From Paraphysoderma sedebokerense (taxonomy: Eukaryota > Blastocladiomycota > Physodermatomycetes > Physodermatales > Physodermataceae): a stretch of 27,705 bases of DNA. The translations under genes and the position numbers were made by a program. This document shows, one piece after another, positions 19,263 to 27,705 of the stretch (positions within the stretch are counted from its first letter, which is position 1; every line of letters starts with the position of its first letter). Location of the stretch: the NCBI GenBank assembly GCA_025602915.1, contig JAHLJZ010000147.1:1-27705 (forward strand), in the 5' to 3' direction. Under the pieces are notes generated by a model. That model did no database searches. It saw nothing but the letters and a program-made list of their open reading frames with translations, and was not told the origin of the DNA.

Positions 19263-20701
19263 TTACTTTTTCTTGTTTGCACTCTTTTTGCCTCCTGTTG
19301 CACCCTTCTTTTTGTTAGCACTCTTCTTCCGACCATTTCCACTAGCAATTCTTTTTCTTTTCGCTTCCAATGTGCGCCACCATATTTGAATTCGAACGGC
19401 AGCGTTAATTTTTCTTTCCAAAGCTCTTCTTTCCTGCTCCATCTTCATTTTCATTACCCTGTCTTCTTCCACTAACCTCTCTAATTCCTCTGTTTTCCCA
19501 ACCAGTTCCTCATACTGATCTAACCCGCTTGTTCTCGCGGCCTTCAAAGATTCTAATTCGTTCAACTTTGCTTCAGTATCGACTTCGTATTTCGTCATCC
19601 ATTCTTGGATCTGCCTTTCCAGCGATTCACGCTGCTTGGTTAAACATCTGACTATCTCATCGTGGGCCTTTTTCTCCAATTCAATCTTCAAGTTCCACTG
19701 ATTTTGCGCCTCAAGAAATTTCGCTTCTTTGTATTCGCATTGTCGTTTTACAGCAACTTCACGACATTTGGCTTCTCGTTTCAAATATTTCTGTTCGGAG
19801 GCAGTTAGTGCTGTCGTCTCCTGAATCGCGTCCTTGAGTTGTTGAATGACAGCATCTCGACTGCTTTTCTCATTATGTATAAGACTGGATTCAGTTGCTA
19901 GCTGAGATTGTAATGCTTTCAGTTGCTGGATTGCTTGTCGTTCACTAGATACATCACGATAATTATAGTTAAATATCATCTACCCAGAATCTTGAAATAC
20001 GATAAGTCAAATCCTACAGACCGTTCTCTCATGCTTTCAACACTACTCTTCTTCTTGCGCTCTTCATCCACCATCATTGGAAGCGACGCGAAACTACCGT
20101 CGCATAAATCTTTGATAACTTGTGACAGCAGTTTCTGTACCGACAACCTCTCAGTTTGAATTTTTGGTAGCTGCTGTATCTTATTCTTCGATCCTAATAA
20201 TATAATAAACACAGCATCACAGAAGCTTATGAGAGATTAAATCATTGAGTTACAATACAATAGCAACTTACCATTGACGTGGCTGTCAATAACTGATGCG
20301 CGATGATTTGCATATCTGAAGGAGTTTTTCTGTGTATCTGAACCAGTAACCTGCAAAATTCATTAGACAGATGATCAAGGAAAATTGAGAAATGGGGCAT
20401 AAGAGTTAGATAGATCACTTTCTTGTGCTTCATCATCACGCACGATACAATTCTGTCTCTAGACTATTCTCCGGATGTGGGTGGATGAAAACTGTACCTT
20501 GAAATCTTTATTAACATTCATAATTTCCCCTAAAACCGATAATTGATCTATAGTATCTTCAAAGAATGCAAGTACAGCTTGGGCTTTGTCTACTGGAATA
20601 GTATACGAATTTGAACTCTTTGGCGATTCTGATACTTCCATCGGAATGCTGAAAGATGGACTTGCGTACTGCAATTGCGCATGCGATTCAGAAGATGGCA
20701 T
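19263..20701 (-). CDS. DRC9: Dynein regulatory complex protein 9 (IQCG-like)
   Basis: Subunit of the nexin-dynein regulatory complex, which links doublet microtubules in motile cilia and helps control bending. Four exons on the - strand: 20701-20498, 20350-20272, 20193-20022, 19944-19263; 378 aa (human IQCG about 440). Family marks: near the N-terminus FFEDTIDQLSVLGEIM (compare the VLEDTTDQLSIL of IQCG); then LSQVIKDLCDGS; a long coiled coil (about 150-330) with QEWMTKYEVDTEAKLNELES at about 265-284, matching the WMEKYDKDTE...NEL block of IQCG; an IQ motif AAVRIQIWWR at about 333-347, which binds calmodulin-type proteins; and a Lys-rich tail with a repeated KKSANKKK. Exon 3 seems to use a gtctgt donor (77-nt intron). 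A 38-nt alternative from TCT|gtagga to gggtag is also in frame. Its presence implies flagellated cells. Confidence 0.9.
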
Positions 20702-20728
20702 TATAAAAAATATGTAGAAGGTGACTTG

Positions 20729-20944
20729 ATGAATGACTTGTTTTGGTATTTTGATTTGTGTGTATTGATTCGTTTACACCTAGGAAGTGACCCGACGTTC
20801 AGCGAATCCTCGATGTTTTTGAAGCTAAATAAACCTGAAAGATATAGGGCAAAGCTGGCTGTTATAATGGATCTGTTTCGACGCTTAGTTTTGAAAATTT
20901 GTAAAATGACGCTGATGCCGATTGATTTCCGTTCGGAGGACTGA
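20729..20944 (+). CDS. Possible small ORF, unknown (weak)
   Basis: A 71-codon frame starting 27 bp from the DRC9 start codon on the opposite strand. Its second half (FLKLNKPERYRAKLAVIMDL) is charged and looks somewhat coding, and a splice-acceptor-like TTTACACCTAG stands at 20772-20782, so it could be an exon. I recognise nothing in it. It may simply be the DRC9 promoter or 5' UTR read on the other strand. Confidence 0.2.
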   Translation: MNDLFWYFDLCVLIRLHLGSDPTFSESSMFLKLNKPERYRAKLAVIMDLFRRLVLKICKMTLMPIDFRSED

Positions 20945-21207
20945 AATATCCGCTAGTAACGAATAGACGTGACAAGAACCCAATGATATCGGGGAGCAGT
21001 TGTGGCTACACTTAGAAATATAGAGATACTATGATACAATACACAGATTTAGAATAATGTTTTTTAATAATGGTGCAGTACAGTGGATGCTTGCGTCTTT
21101 ACTATAAGGGAGCAAGTCCATAAGCTGATAAATAGTATTTACATTCTCAGGGTGGCACAAATTTTCAGTTTTTCTAAACCATTCTCACCCCACGATACAG
21201 TGTTATT
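20945..21207. other. Short intergenic stretch, nothing seen
   Basis: AT-rich DNA between the weak ORF and the stop of the JTB-like gene. No repeat or gene that I can support; it probably holds the 3' UTR of the - strand JTB-like gene. Confidence 0.4.
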
Positions 21208-22123
21208 TTACACGTTGTTGATTCGTGATGCTAATCGTTGATACTGTTCTCGTTGAATCTTCGAACGCCTGTAATTTATGGTGAACCATGATCCAGCAAG
21301 AAATACCGCATTTACACACTACATTTGTGGAGATCATAATTGATCAATTCAGTATGTGAATATCCGGTAAGAAATGACAGAGATCGGGCTTATTTACCTC
21401 AAACCATACGAGACTGGCAGTTGTTCCACTCCCTACACAACTTCGCCATTTGGGTAAATCATCTTCCTTGAAAGTCGGTGTCGGGTTCAAGAATGTGCAG
21501 ATAATGGGTTCCTTATATCCTGTGTCTTTACAATACGATTCTACACTCTAATAAATTTAGAAATGTTTCCACCCCATAGTGGGTCAATTAGATTAGACAA
21601 ATCTCATAATTCAGCAATATGAGAGTGAAAAACATACCTTCTCTAAATCCGAGCAAAGTACACATATACCGACAGGTTTACAATTAATTCTTTGATCTGT
21701 ATCGCTTAATGGATTCCTTGTGTGCTCGGTTGAATCCGGATTTGTTGAATTTGAGTTCTCTCTGCCGTTATTTCCATCAGCAGGACTTTCATTTCCTGGT
21801 ATCTTTAATCCGCCATCGGAATTATCACTTCTGTCTGTTGTATTATTGTTATTTCCACCATCTATGGTAGAATTTTGTGTAGGAATCGGAAGGTTGGGTG
21901 TGGTAGTATTGTCAGGGCGTGCAAGATGGTCTTTTGATACATCGTGGCTAACAGGATTCCGAGATACTGTTAGAAATGAATACGTAAGCGATAGAAGTAT
22001 CAAGCAGCCTATAATTGCGGCGATTAGTTTAATATGTGATATTCGAAACTGGATTTGGAAAGGACAGAGGCGGAATCTAGGTTGTGTCAAACGGCCCAGT
22101 GGATTGTCATTCAACGATGCCAT
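21208..22123 (-). CDS. JTB-like cysteine-rich membrane protein
   Basis: Three exons on the - strand: 22123-21638, 21547-21398, 21318-21208, all phase 0; 248 aa. A hydrophobic segment at about 34-54 (IAAIIGCLILLSLTYSFLTV) is followed by an Asn/Ser-rich spacer with many N-glycosylation sites. A compact Cys block then carries Cys148, Cys154, Cys157 (GICVLC), Cys168, TGYKEPIIC (Cys179) and WRSC (Cys199). VWFE leads into a second membrane segment (about 206-228), and a basic helical tail (RRSKIQREQYQRLASRINNV) ends the protein. The order C..C..TGY.E.I.C...SC...FWKFE, membrane helix, RQR-type basic tail is that of the JTB family, whose function is poorly defined (linked to cytokinesis and membranes in animals). 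The N-terminal half is not part of that family. The last exon was chosen over a later acceptor (21273) because it alone restores the membrane helix and tail. Confidence 0.6.
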
Positions 22124-22497
22124 GGCTTAAAAACTGATGTATTCCACTCTGTTTTCGTGGACAATTTCTAATATTTAGCAAATATTTTATGAAAAGATTA
22201 CTATAAAGACAGAGGATAAAGTCAGGTAGAGAATATGAGGATCCCAAATTTACAAACGTTGCCATGAACGCACGGATATATTTGTTGAATGACATACCAA
22301 TCTAAAGTGCTGTGTATCAATGAAAGCGGTAATAGCGAATTTTGGGAATGGTGTCGAGAAAGTACCAACACTGCAATCGGTGGTTGATGCTATTAAGGTG
22401 AAATGCAGCCAAGACTTTGAGATAGAACTCCGCTAAATTTATCACGCTTCTCGATTGAGCCACCTCGACGGATGTATTTCTACCCATAAAAATGAAA

Positions 22498-25079
22498 TCA
22501 ATCATAAGATACAGCTTGATCTTTATTTACAACTCGGTCAAGAACATTAACTAAGCGTCGGACTAACGGAGTTGGGTCGTATGGCCACAAGCCCGACACA
22601 TGTAGACTCTGAATTTTCTCATTTAGTTCTTCCAACAAACAGATAACCTCTGTCACCTGATCTTCCACCTCTACATCCACTATTCCTTCCGCGAATTGTT
22701 TCCCGCAAGCTTTCTTCAACTCACCCCATCCATCCTCTGAATCTAGAAAGCGGAGGAACCCGATGAGATACTCCAAAAATCGTGTTTCATTTGACATCAG
22801 CAACTCAACGAATGATGTCAAGTCTGGGGCGATAAATTGTATAACGTTTAAAAAAGTCAAATAGGGGGATGGAATTATTGCAATGAGCCTTTGACGTATC
22901 GCATGATATGCTGGTAAATCAATGTCGCGGTTGCTTTCGTCGAGTTGATGAATGATTTGAAGATCTATACTACCATCGATGATATCGACATCACTGGTAG
23001 AAAGTAGGGTGAACATGTAACGATACAAAAGAGGATCTTTCAACAGTTCTTTTGAGTGTCACCGGCAGTAGATTTAAGTAGAGTTCATTAGTATTGAGTG
23101 GAATTATTTTCAGCTGGTTGAATCCATCACTTACTAAAACTACATACTCCGATTTCTTCAATTTTCTTAATTACATAGCTAATTGTATTAGTGTCTTCAG
23201 ATGTGCGAGATTGTGGAATTCGGAAAAACCAGATTAACACTTTTAATGTCGTCAATGTCATCATCTTCAGCACTTCTCGATTCCAACCATTTGATTTGTA
23301 AAAATGCAGATCGGCTGTGAGAGAAGTGAAGTTTGTGTAGGTTACATCCGATAGGGCTCTCAGAGTGGTATTGAAGTCGGTCTGGTATGAACCGGAAAAG
23401 AGAAATAGAATTGTAATAATGTGTTGGCACTGTTGGATGTCAAATGTCAGAGTGGTGAGTACAATGGAACGGTTAGGTTAGGTAATAAACAAAGAAGACG
23501 AAACATACGATGATGCAAGAAGGGCTGCCATGAGAATAAAAATAAATACGGAATATCTGCAAGATTCTCATAGAAACGTTGCAATCGCATGATTGAATTA
23601 GATAAGCTCCCAACTAGAAAATAAATAGCACCGCTAAAAGTGAATACTGAGGCGATGATTCAACAGTGAGGATGATCCAGGGAAGAATACAGTGAACTCA
23701 CACTTTCGACGATGTCTTCGAGGTACAACGCAGAGACCAGAGACTTATACTGCCTTAGTCCTGACTCTGGCATAGCCCCAAAATAACGAGTGAGCTTCGC
23801 TATATCTAGCAGTACTCTTAAAACCTGACTACGACCGCACATTTTTAGTGAACACTATAGGAGGAACAATCAAATCGAAAGGTCTATTAATCGTAAATAT
23901 TTTTAGGCTAATGAAGTCACGTACGGCTAATAGAGTATTAATCCACCGAGGGAAATCGTCTCTATCAAGGATATTGATCAGAGACGAAGCAATCTCGGTA
24001 AAGCTGATAGCATCAACCCTGCCGCTCCAAGGGAGCTCATCGCAACTCGATCGTTCATCCAGATGTCTTCGTAGCCGTTTAAAAATGAAATGATATATTC
24101 CGACGGTTGATGACAAACAAGTTTTAAATGGAAGTTGACTTGAATTATAGAAGACATTTGATTGAGAGGAGCGCCTTGCGTCACTCTGCACGAATGCCAT
24201 AGCCCGGCAACAAGTTTCATGTATAAGGGTCAGCGACGACCCTAAAAGCTGCCTGTATCGTTTGATGTCATCCTGTGTCTTTATCTAGAGTTCCATTTTA
24301 TCAGACGGTTACATTATCGCATATAAACGAAAGAAAGTTTGAGCTACCAACTTTTTGTGTGATCCATGCATCATCATAAAGAAGACATAAAGTATTTGAG
24401 GCTACGTATGATACAAGCACGGATGAACTCGAGAGACAAGAAACCTTTGCGTAGTTTTTTTAAGAGTCAGAAATGGTTGTAGTGACCGAATGACAATACC
24501 GTAACGAACCAAAAATGGGATAGAGTCTGTGATTTGGTCAAGATTCGACGCACAATCCGACAGTCTTCGGATGAGTTTGTCCTCGTCATCTTTTTGACAT
24601 GAAATAGCCATGTGCTTCCGCATCCATTCGGCACTTGATTCTGTCGTCGAAAAGGAAGCCGGTCTAGCTGAATGACTGTCAAGTGATAAGCTGAGTTTTG
24701 GTGGAATACTGTAATTGTGCGATGCGACCAAATTTTCCTTTGAACCGGTCGCACCTCCGTTGTTCACTCTACTGTAGAGTAAAATAGTGCAATGCCATTT
24801 ACAGCAACTTAACGTATGCGGTCGGTCTATATATCGACTGAACAATTATTACACAAAGTTGATTCTTCATCGCAGCCAGTGGCAACAGTCGCCAAAATTT
24901 CTCTTTTTCTGCGTCATTGGTGTCCAAACCAGATTTCTGCAAGTCCTAGTCGTCTATCTGATCCCAAGGTAGTTATCTATAGTCATAATACTCCGAATAA
25001 CCATTAACAGGTTAATGAATGCGATGAAGAAGTTTAAGGCCAGATCTAACAGTTCGTCATATTTGCTTTCTTGCCACCT
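22498..25079 (-). CDS. LINS1: Lines homologue (LINS1-like), 5' end unresolved
   Basis: Multi-exon - strand gene. Well supported exons: 23925 (lower end of an exon beginning near 24284), 23854-23702, 23613-23509, 23429-23135 and 23048-22498, in consistent phase. The last intron has gtaagt and a TACTAAT branch site. Upstream coding pieces occur at about 24771-24445 (DKLIRRLSDCASNLDQITDS), 24399-24346 (YVFFMMMHGSHKKL), 24936-24814 (EKFWRLLPLAAMKNQLCVII) and 25079-25002 (YDELLDLALNFFIAFINLLM). Their joins and the start codon are not settled. The C-terminus carries the Lines signature: FVELLMSNETRFLEYLIGFL (compare SSETCFLEYFVRYLK) and, after a short spacer, LLEELNEKIQSLHVSGLWPY then DPTPLV (compare LQKKNLFPYNPTALL). 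The rest is helical, as in this family. Lines acts in Drosophila segment polarity and human LINS1 is a neurodevelopmental gene; the molecular role is unclear. Confidence 0.75.
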
Positions 25080-25371
25080 ATTTCCACTGACTACATTTTA
25101 AGACAGGTTTGGGGCATCCAGCAAGTGCGCCTAATGCTAGCGATTTTTGGTTTTTATAAGATCTTCAGAATTGCACCTTTTTTACACTCTAGCCATTCAA
25201 TCGTACCAACTCCACATATTGTGCTTCGGAAAAGTCTAGATCTGATGTCTTGGCTAATTATTTACTCCCAACCTGCTATTGCTATCTATTCCAAGTGAGG
25301 TATGACACATGGAAATCACGCAGACGCAACTCAGAATTAATCTCAATACAAAATATAGACAAATTGACTAG
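25080..25371. other. Stretch between the Lines gene and the satellite
   Basis: Probably holds the promoter and first exon of the Lines gene. On the - strand a TATAAAA lies at about 25151-25158, roughly 40 nt upstream of an ATG that opens only a short frame. I could not join a first exon with confidence. The + strand frame 25071-25298 looks non-coding. Confidence 0.35.
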
Positions 25372-27428
25372 GCGACGCCAATCTGAACTTAAGATGAAAC
25401 GGGTCACGTTTTTGCATATATCATACGCATTTCTCTGGGTACGAGATTTTATTTGCAATATGGATCTTGTACACTCTTGAACGTAAAATGATTCAAAAAC
25501 CAGCACATAAAAGCGTTGTTTTGAGAAATAAAGTGTGTTCGAATCAGAACGCGACACCAATCTGAACTTACGATGAAACGGGTCACGTTTTGATATATCA
25601 TACGCATTTCTCTGGGTACGAGCAATTTTATTTGCAATATGGATCTTGTACACTCTTGAACGTAAAATGATTCAAAAACCAGCACATAAAAGCGTTGTTT
25701 TGAGAAATAAAGTGTGTTCGAATCAGAACGCGACACCAATCTGAACTTACGATGAAACGGGTCACGTTTTGATATATCATACGCATTTCTCTGGGTACGA
25801 GCAATTTTATTTGCAATATGGATCTTGTACACTCTTGAACGTAAAATGATTCAAAAACCAGCACATAAAAGCGTTGTTTTGAGAAATAAAGTGTGTTCGA
25901 ATCAGAACGCGACACCAATCTGAACTTACGATGAAACGGGTCACGTTTTGATATATCATACGCATTTCTCTGGGTACGAGCAATTTTATTTGCAATATGG
26001 ATCTTGTACACTCTTGAACGTAAAATGATTCAAAAACCAGCACATAAAAGCGTTGTTTTGAGAAATAAAGTGTGTTCGAATCAGAACGCGACACCAATCT
26101 GAACTTACGATGAAACGGGTCACGTTTTGATATATCATACGCATTTCTCTGGGTACGAGCAATTTTATTTGCAATATGGATCTTGTACACTCTTGAACGT
26201 AAAATGATTCAAAAACCAGCACATAAAAGCGTTGTTTTGAGAAATAAAGTGTGTTCGAATCAGAACGCGACACCAATCTGAACTTACGATGAAACGGGTC
26301 ACGTTTTGATATATCATACGCATTTCTCTGGGTACGAGCAATTTTATTTGCAATATGGATCTTGTACACTCTTGAACGTAAAATGATTCAAAAACCAGCA
26401 CATAAAAGCGTTGTTTTGAGAAATAAAGTGTGTTCGAATCAGAACGCGACACCAATCTGAACTTACGATGAAACGGGTCACGTTTTGATATATCATACGC
26501 ATTTCTCTGGGTACGAGCAATTTTATTTGCAATATGGATCTTGTACACTCTTGAACGTAAAATGATTCAAAAACCAGCACATAAAAGCGTTGTTTTGAGA
26601 AATAAAGTGTGTTCGAATCAGAACGCGACACCAATCTGAACTTACGATGAAACGGGTCACGTTTTGATATATCATACGCATTTCTCTGGGTACGAGCAAT
26701 TTTATTTGCAATATGGATCTTGTACACTCTTGAACGTAAAATGATTCAAAAACCAGCACATAAAAGCGTTGTTTTGAGAAATAAAGTGTGTTCGAATCAG
26801 AACGCGACACCAATCTGAACTTACGATGAAACGGGTCACGTTTTGATATATCATACGCATTTCTCTGGGTACGAGCAATTTTATTTGCAATATGGATCTT
26901 GTACACTCTTGAACGTAAAATGATTCAAAAACCAGCACATAAAAGCGTTGTTTTGAGAAATAAAGTGTGTTCGAATCAGAACGCGACACCAATCTGAACT
27001 TACGATGAAACGGGTCACGTTTTGATATATCATACGCATTTCTCTGGGTACGAGCAATTTTATTTGCAATATGGATCTTGTACACTCTTGAACGTAAAAT
27101 GATTCAAAAACCAGCACATAAAAGCGTTGTTTTGAGAAATAAAGTGTGTTCGAATCAGAACGCGACACCAATCTGAACTTACGATGAAACGGGTCACGTT
27201 TTGATATATCATACGCATTTCTCTGGGTACGAGCAATTTTATTTGCAATATGGATCTTGTACACTCTTGAACGTAAAATGATTCAAAAACCAGCACATAA
27301 AAGCGTTGTTTTGAGAAATAAAGTGTGTTCGAATCAGAACGCGACACCAATCTGAACTTACGATGAAACGGGTCACGTTTTGATATATCATACGCATTTC
27401 TCTGGGTACGAGCAATTTTATTTGCAAT
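25372..27428. repeat. 179-bp satellite array, 11.5 head-to-tail copies
   Basis: Units begin (arbitrary phase at GCGACACCAA) at 25372, 25551, 25730, 25909, 26088, 26267, 26446, 26625, 26804, 26983 and 27162, with a partial twelfth at 27341-27428. Copies 2-11 look identical by eye. The first differs at about five places (for example GACGCC for GACACC, AAGATG for ACGATG, and a compensating +2/-2 pair) and so keeps 179 bp. Each unit holds GTGTGTTCGAATCAGAAC with a following GCGACAC, able to form an imperfect hairpin (GTGT/ACAC and GTTC/GAAC); an 8-bp palindrome GATATATC; and AATAAA on both strands. No spacers, terminal repeats or coding domain are present. The period is close to nucleosome spacing. 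Confidence 0.97.
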
Positions 27429-27540
27429 TGAAAAAGGTACAGCGATGTGTCTCAACCAGATAGGAATAGTAGTCTTTAAAGGGCTTATCAGAATAGTTAA
27501 TACAAGAAAGGGGCGTATACAAATCGGTCTTAGCAAGGTA
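27429..27540. other. Short 3' flank, nothing further seen
   Basis: 112 nt between the end of the satellite and the stop of the next - strand gene. It probably includes that gene's 3' UTR. Confidence 0.4.
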
Positions 27541-27705
27541 TCAGATAGGAGGAATACAACTGGATAGGTACATATCCTCAACCACACAAATCGGATCCTT
27601 AGCATCAGATAGTCTTGCTTCAAGAAGCTCAATTTCGTCCAAGAGGGCATTCTTTTCCTTCAAATGTTTTTTTTTCCACAGGTGTGGATGTCGATTAATG
27701 AAGTA
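27541..27705 (-). CDS. 3' end of a - strand gene, unknown protein
   Basis: A frame open from the window edge to a TGA at 27543-27541 gives 54 C-terminal residues. It begins YFINRHPHLWKKKHLKEKNA and continues LLDEIELLEARLSDAKDPIC before the end at CIPPI. The centre is a heptad-like charged helix (KEKNALLDEIELLEARL), a likely coiled coil. The composition is clearly coding, with no stop and balanced charge. I do not recognise the family. The rest of the gene lies to the right of the window. Confidence 0.6.
   Translation of the reverse strand, partial: YFINRHPHLWKKKHLKEKNALLDEIELLEARLSDAKDPICVVEDMYLSSCIPPI

Noticed and set aside
21208-21273. Alternative last exon of the JTB-like gene from the acceptor at 21273
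   Set aside because: It gives a short polar tail and loses the membrane helix and basic tail that follow the FE motif in the JTB family; the acceptor at 21318 restores both.
25533-25557. A tRNA or tRNA-derived gene in each satellite unit
   Set aside because: Only a B-box-like core is present. No acceptor, D or anticodon arm can be folded around it and no good A-box was found.
25372-27428. CRISPR-like array
   Set aside because: Units are contiguous 179-bp copies with no variable spacers, and the surroundings are eukaryotic with introns.
25282-27650. Series of overlapping - strand frames of 127 codons with identical protein in the satellite
   Set aside because: They repeat only because the DNA does. 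The unit is 179 bp (not a multiple of three), so each frame runs about two units and stops. No domain or start context supports a gene.

Overview
This window reads as nuclear DNA of a flagellated (zoosporic) eukaryote, most likely an early-diverging fungus of the chytrid kind. The evidence is many short GT-AG introns (mostly 45-140 nt), AT-rich intergenic DNA, a full-length ABCA-type transporter (uncommon in Dikarya), a fungal-style Ser/Gln-rich bHLH factor, and a clear DRC9/IQCG axonemal gene, which only makes sense in an organism with motile cilia. The lineage is inferred; no rRNA or other marker is present.

Left part (1-8.7 kb, + strand): the 3' end of a tRNA-Leu(AAG) gene; a possible small four-exon gene of unknown function (720-1434); and a 21-exon ABCA full transporter (1403-8444, 1908 aa as spliced here) with both nucleotide-binding domains intact. 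8.66-11.93 kb is a 1.6-1.7 kb tandem duplication. Each unit carries a BTB/POZ gene with its flanks. The second copy is intact (382 aa) and the first has a 5-nt insertion that breaks the frame early in the BTB domain.

Middle (11.9-17.7 kb, + strand): an intact tRNA-Leu(AAG) at 12531-12613, identical in its overlapping part to the cut copy at position 1. A GC-richer 5' region with two CACGTG E-boxes follows, then a three-exon bHLH transcription factor (953 aa). Its basic region has the His-Glu-Arg residues that read CACGTG, which suggests self-regulation.

Right part (17.7-25.1 kb, - strand): four multi-exon genes in a row. They are a type I membrane protein with a C-terminal KKXX ER-retrieval signal, DRC9/IQCG (nexin-dynein regulatory complex), a JTB-like cysteine-rich membrane protein, and a Lines/LINS1 homologue. 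They do not form an obvious pathway; they look like independently transcribed housekeeping and ciliary genes. 25372-27428 is an 11.5-copy, 179-bp satellite array, essentially identical from copy 2 on. The last 165 nt hold the 3' coding end of another - strand gene.

All exon boundaries were deduced by hand from splice signals, phase and protein continuity. ABCA, bHLH, DRC9, the KKXX protein and the JTB-like gene close in frame across every exon. The 5' end of the Lines gene and the small gene at 720-1434 are tentative.
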